Shown: positions 59,715 to 64,000 of the stretch, in pieces | Numbering within the stretch: position 1 is the stretch's first letter | Layout: every line of letters starts with the position of its first letter | Assembly: GCF_037042905.1 (NCBI RefSeq) | Contig: NC_087257.1 | Span: 28,852,001 to 28,916,000, forward strand | Direction: 5' to 3' | Length of the DNA: 64,000 nucleotides | Source: Lytechinus pictus | Lineage: Eukaryota > Echinodermata > Echinoidea > Temnopleuroida > Toxopneustidae | The notes under the pieces: model-generated | Databases searched by the model: none | What the model was told of the DNA's origin: nothing | Seen by the model: the letters and a program-made list of their open reading frames with translations, nothing else | Program-made: the position numbers and the translations under genes

Positions 59715-60085
59715 TCGTCTAATGCCGATTCGTCCAATTGCCAACTCATCTACTGTCATTTGGTCTACCATCATTTCGTCCACTCACCACATGGTCTCCT
59801 TTCATTTAGTATAATGCCATTCTGTCTGATAACCAGTTGGTCCAATAGCAATTTAGTCCATATACCATTTGGTCTAATTAAACTAAGTATTAAATTGTGC
59901 AAAATGAATGAAAATGAAATGGATATTAGACCAACTGGTCATTAGACAAAATGGTGATTAGACAAAGTGATAATTGGACCAAATGGTTGTGTGACGGAAT
60001 GTTGATGGACGGAATGGCATTAGACTAAATGAAAGTGGACCATGTGGTGAGTGGACACTGGACAAGTTGGCAGTAAACGAATTGC
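59715..60085. repeat. Foldback built from degenerate 12-20-bp units of ATTTGGTCTAAT type
   Basis: On the left half, units such as CATTTGGTCTA, CATTTCGTCCACT, CAGTTGGTCCAAT follow one another. The right half is the inverse: TAGACCAACTGG, TAGACAAAATGG, GGACCAAATGG, GGACGGAATGGCATTAGACT. The centre is near 59895. Each unit pairs a GTC(C/T)A core with an ATTTGG/ATTTCG core. There is no coding sequence and no clear flank duplication. Confidence 0.8.
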
Positions 60086-60129
60086 AATTTACCTACTCAA
60101 ACATAAAGCCTTAAAACTCACTCTGATAC

Positions 60130-61660
60130 TAGTCCAGGAAAAATAACTGATTTTGGGGGTCAACCGCAAACAAATTGCAATAGAATTTTTTTAACCACAA
60201 TGCATTTCCCTGAGGTCCCCCAAATGACATACTAAAAGTCCAGAAAAATCCTAGTAGTGGAAAGACATCTAATTTGCATAAATCCAAAATGGCCGCCAAA
60301 TTTTCAGAAAATTTGAATTTTCGTACATAGATTTTGACATGAACATTTAATTGCCACAAAATTGGTGTCATATGAAAGAGAAATGAATTCCCTATAATTT
60401 GGTACTATTTATAGGGGATAAAGAGATAATTTGGCTGAGATTTCTTAATAGAAAACTGCATTTTTGTCATTTTTTCCCAAAAATTGAACATTTTGGAAAT
60501 ACATGATTTTACATAAATCTAAGAAAAATTCAGCAATTACCTTCAAATGTTTCAGAAAACTTTATGGATATACTATTATCATGTGGATGCAATTCTAAAT
60601 TGGTGTCATTCTTTTTAACAAATTTATAAGGTATCAAAGTTGAATATTCAAATTTCACAAATGTCGCATTTTGTATGCATTTTCGTAGACTAATATGTAT
60701 AACGTATCTAGTGTATACAGTACAGTAGTTAAAGACACTTTTTAACCACTTAGTTAAGATTAGGCTTTTCTTTATCAGCTACATATAAAGGGCTGGCACA
60801 TTGACGCCACCCCTCTCAGGGGGCTGTCAAAGTCACGCCCTCTGGCTATATCATGTTGTACAGTGTGTATCAAAATTAACCCAACCGCATTTCATTCCAA
60901 ATTTGTGAAAAGTTTGTTAGCTTTATAGTCCAGGAAAAATTACTGATTTAGGGGGTCAACCTCAAACAAATTGCACAAAAAATATATTGCTGCAATGCAT
61001 TTCCTTGAAGTCCCCAAAATTTCATACTAAAAGTGTTTTTAAACTCCATGTATTGGAAAGACGTCTTATTTGCATAAATCCAAAATGGCGGCCATCGCAA
61101 GAATTTTCAGTAATGATTGGTTATATAGTAGTACAAACACTTGTCTGATCATAGCACTTTAAAAAAAATATGATTAAAGCATTTACCTTTCACCAGTGTT
61201 ATATCTTACCATAGGCTTCGTCTTAAAATTAGGATGCAAGTCAGATTTGGCCTCTGCTGACCTCTAGAGGTCAATGACCTTAAGATCAATGACCTCAAAT
61301 ATCAGAAAATTGATGTTTTGCATCATTAGCTCATGATAATAATAATGCAAACAAAATTATTATTCAATATTGACTTTCAAGGTAACCTGATATTCTAGAA
61401 AGAATTTTGTTTATTATAAATGTTGACCTTTGTCCCTGGAGCACTAGAAAAGGTCAATAACCTTAACATATTATAATATTAATACTTAGCATAAGTGGTT
61501 TATGATAAACAGGCCTCTCGTGAAAAAATTGCAATACAATTTATTTCAGCACAATGCATTTCCATAAAGTCTCCAAAATGCCATACTAAAAGTCCAGAAA
61601 AATCCATGCAGTGGAAAGACATCTAGTTTGTATAAATCCAAAATGGAGGCCATCGTGAGA
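60130..61660. repeat. Three diverged direct repeats containing TTTGCATAAATCCAAAATGG
   Basis: Units around 60133-60310, 60930-61100 and 61520-61655 share the order: (CAGGAAAAAT, GGGGGTCAAC in two), AAATTGCA, CAATGCATTTCC, CATACTAAAAGT, TGGAAAGACATCT, ATAAATCCAAAATGG. Two later units are followed by a GACCTCT.CTGACCTCT stretch (about 61248 and 61800). An inverse, more decayed unit lies at 63480-63800. This is probably an old large repeat with internal duplications. Confidence 0.75.
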
Positions 61661-62114
61661 ATTTTTCATTTTTACAAATAATAGTAAAAACACTGGTCTG
61701 ATCATAGCACTTAAAAAAATAATGATAAAAGCATTTAACTTTTACCAGTGTTATATCTTACCATAGGCTTCATTTAAAAATTCCAATGCAATTCAGATTT
61801 GACCTCTCCTGACCTCTTGAGGACAATGACCTTAAGGCCAATGACTTAAAAATATTGATGTTTTGCATCCAGAGTTCTTGATTAGCATCATGTTATATCA
61901 ACTTATGTTTGACATTTGAGGATCTCTAAAGAAATTTTATCTTAAAATGTAAAAATATTGGTACTCGGCATCACTGGTTGATTATGATGTTTTGAGGTAA
62001 TTGATCTTTAACTTTCCTCAGCAGTCAAATGTTGAGATCTGCAAACTTTACTCAAATGATCAGTTAAAAATAACAAAACTATATAATCTGTATAGTTGTA
62101 AGTTTGTAACTCTA

Positions 62115-62266
62115 GGGGCACGTTTCATAAAGAGTAACTTTGCCATTATGGCAACTTGAACTACCATGGCATTAGGGTTCAGCAGCCAATCAAAATCAAG
62201 GTTATCATGGTAGTTGTCATAATGGCAACGTTACAACATTTTGTAACTCTTTATGAAACGGGTCCC
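62115..62266. mobile_element. MITE with long terminal inverted repeats, 152 bp
   Basis: GGGGCACGTTTCATAAAGAG at the left is inverse to CTCTTTATGAAACGGGTCCC at the right, and pairing resumes inside with TTGCCATTATGGCAACTTGA / TGTCATAATGGCAACG. The whole element can fold into one hairpin. No target duplication is clear. Confidence 0.8.
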
Positions 62267-62824
62267 AGGTCTTTTTTGGCTGGTACATTCCTGACTGAGG
62301 TTAGAGTATTGGTAGGTTTTGAAATGATATCTGAAATGCCTCAATTAATTTTTTTGCAAATATCATCTATGTATACTTCCCGAGAGACTTGCAAGTTTTC
62401 CCATCTAGATTGTAACCTGGTGTAGTTGTTCTTTAGAAGGGAGATGCAGCTTACCACGATGCTGGTTGGCACTGCACTTCTCTTCCCATAACTTGCATAA
62501 TGGTGACTTTGTCAGAGGTTGGACAGAATTAAAAATATGTTTCCTAGATTTTAGGCTTTTTCAACTAGTTTGGCATCATAGATTTGATGGACGCTATATC
62601 TTCGCTGAGAGCCTCTGTGGTATAGCTACTGATCTACGTATATTAGATGGGCAATACCTGACAGGACATACAGACTCTTCACATTGTTTGGCTTTAGATA
62701 GTTTGTGATAGTCCCACAAGTGTTGTCTAGAGGTAGACGTGTCCAAGACAGCACATGCATACTCTGTAGCAGAGTATTGGTGGAGGAGTTTGTCAGTTCC
62801 GGAGAAGGTTATTATGTCAATATC

Positions 62825-63115
62825 TTAGATCTCGTCATGTCTACATCCTGTGTGAGAGATGATCAGATGACATGATCTGTGATCTCATCATGTCTACATC
62901 TTTTAGAAGAGATGATCAGATCTGTGATCTCGTCATGTCTACATCCTGTAAGAGAGATGATCGATGAAAAGATCTGGGATCTCGGCATGTCTACAACTCT
63001 TAGGGAAAAGGATAAGATGACAATATCTTAGATTGATCATCCTCCCACAGGATGTAGACATGACGAGATCTAAGATATTGACATCTTATCCTTTTCCCTT
63101 TGTAGACATGACGAG
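62825..63115. repeat. Minisatellite of about 55-70-bp units with an inverted tail
   Basis: The phrase GATCTCGTCATGTCTACATC recurs at about 62829, 62881 (CTCATC variant), 62926 and 62978 (CTCGGC variant), each followed by an AGAGATGATCAGAT-like segment. The end of the array is inverted: GATGTAGACATGACGAGATC at 63052 and TGTAGACATGACGAGAT at 63101, with CTTATCCTTTTCCCT inverse to AGGGAAAAGGATAAG (63001). Confidence 0.85.
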
Positions 63116-63470
63116 ATGATTAAATGAACATCTGGGCGGCAGATCAAAATGTTTCATTTACTCAGAGTGGTGTAACCGAAGCGTACTGCCTTTCCCTTAT
63201 TTGTTACTTCAATTTCAATATCCAGGTGAAGTCTCCATTGGACTGGTCCCATGGAAGATATCCACCTTGGTGTATCTTGTACTAGGTTGTTCTATTCAGT
63301 ATAAGCTGGATAGACTAGTTAAGTTTAATATTCTAAATAAATTGAACTTTGAAAGTTTCAGGGTTAAAGGTCGCAACTTTTAATACTCGCAAATTTTCTC
63401 ATGTGTCAAGGGACCTTATAAGTTAACGAATTATTATGATGCAAAACATAATTTTTTATGATATTCCGAC
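63116..63470. other. Non-coding sequence, no gene seen
   Basis: No gene or defined repeat is visible here. Confidence 0.4.
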
Positions 63471-63479
63471 GTCAATAAT

Positions 63480-63800
63480 CCTTTAGGTCAGTGCCTCTAG
63501 AGTTCAGCACAGGTCAATACTAAATTGCATCTGATTTTTAAAATGAAACCTATGATAAAATATAACAGTGATGAAAGTTTAACGCTTTAATCATATTCTT
63601 AGTGTTATGATCAGACCAGTGTATATACTACTACGATTAATCATTTTGGATCATTTTTGATGCCAATAAGACGCTTTTCCACCTCTTGGATTTTTCTGGA
63701 CTTTTGTTGTATCATTTTGGAGACTTCATGGAGATGCAATGTGTTGAAAGAAATAGTATTGCAATTTTTACACCTTGAGGCCTGTTTATCATGAAACAGT
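63480..63800. repeat. Inverse, decayed copy of the 60130-61660 repeat unit
   Basis: Read on -, the order CAATACTATTTC, GCATCTCCATGAAGTCTCC, AAAAGTCCAGAAAAATCC matches the direct units at 60130-61660. The CTCTAGAGTTCAGCACAGGTC part corresponds to the GACCTC-rich segment at 61248. Together with the direct units it could be the opposite arm of a large inverted-repeat element that runs off the window. Confidence 0.6.
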
Positions 63801-64000
63801 GATGTTTAGCGTCAATATTCCAAAATGTTAAGGTCATTGACCCTTTCTACATGTAGCTCTCCAGTGTTCAAAGGTCAAAGTTTATAACCCACCAAATTCT
63901 TTTTAAAATTCGAGAATACCTCGGAAGTCAATATTGAATAATTTTGTATTTACTATTACTATTTTTATCATGAGCTAATGATGCAAAACATCATTTTTTT

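Overview
The window reads as nuclear DNA from a marine deuterostome, most likely an echinoderm and probably a sea urchin. It is AT-rich and intron-rich, with GT-AG introns, G/C homopolymers, tRNA-derived SINEs and many small DNA transposons. Several families here (TTAA-flanked repeats ending AGGACAAGTCCACCCC, and arrays of GCGAGCGCGAAGCGCGAGC) look to me like sea-urchin repeats. The species call is inference from recall, not from a search.

Only one convincing host gene is present: a seven-exon gene on + (coding 17460-26565, 315 residues). It encodes a type I membrane protein resembling cation-dependent mannose-6-phosphate receptor / Atg27-type MRH proteins: signal peptide, six luminal cysteines, Pro/Thr-rich stalk, one transmembrane segment, and a short tail ending in a YDKI sorting-type motif. 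Its introns carry hAT-like, foldback and Harbinger-like elements, a non-LTR reverse-transcriptase remnant, and a SINE cut into three parts by later insertions.

The other coding capacity belongs to a complete PIF/Harbinger transposon at 47323-57158, with matching ends and a TTA target duplication. It carries a two-exon DDE transposase (+) and a three-exon Myb/SANT-like DNA-binding protein (-) in convergent orientation, the classical two-gene Harbinger arrangement, both apparently intact.

Layout: 1-12900, TTAA-type elements, SINEs, a diverged tandem duplication and palindromic MITEs; 12900-17400, a pyrimidine tract and two hAT-like elements with 8-bp duplications; 17460-26565, the MRH-like gene; 26640-28860, nested transposons; 29014-35528, a terminal-inverted-repeat element whose 3.22-kb body is tandemly duplicated; 35997-36539, a G-tract-ended element; 36540-41660, mostly unannotatable sequence; 41664-46412, a palindrome explained by one hAT-like element inserted in inverted orientation into another copy of itself; 47323-57158, the Harbinger element; 57250-64000, purine tracts, a TA-flanked element, a foldback built of short units, and diverged repeats.

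The clearest biology is the insertion history: exact target duplications of 3, 4 and 8 bp and nested order give a readable relative chronology. I found no CRISPR array, rRNA or intact tRNA gene, and no prokaryotic features.
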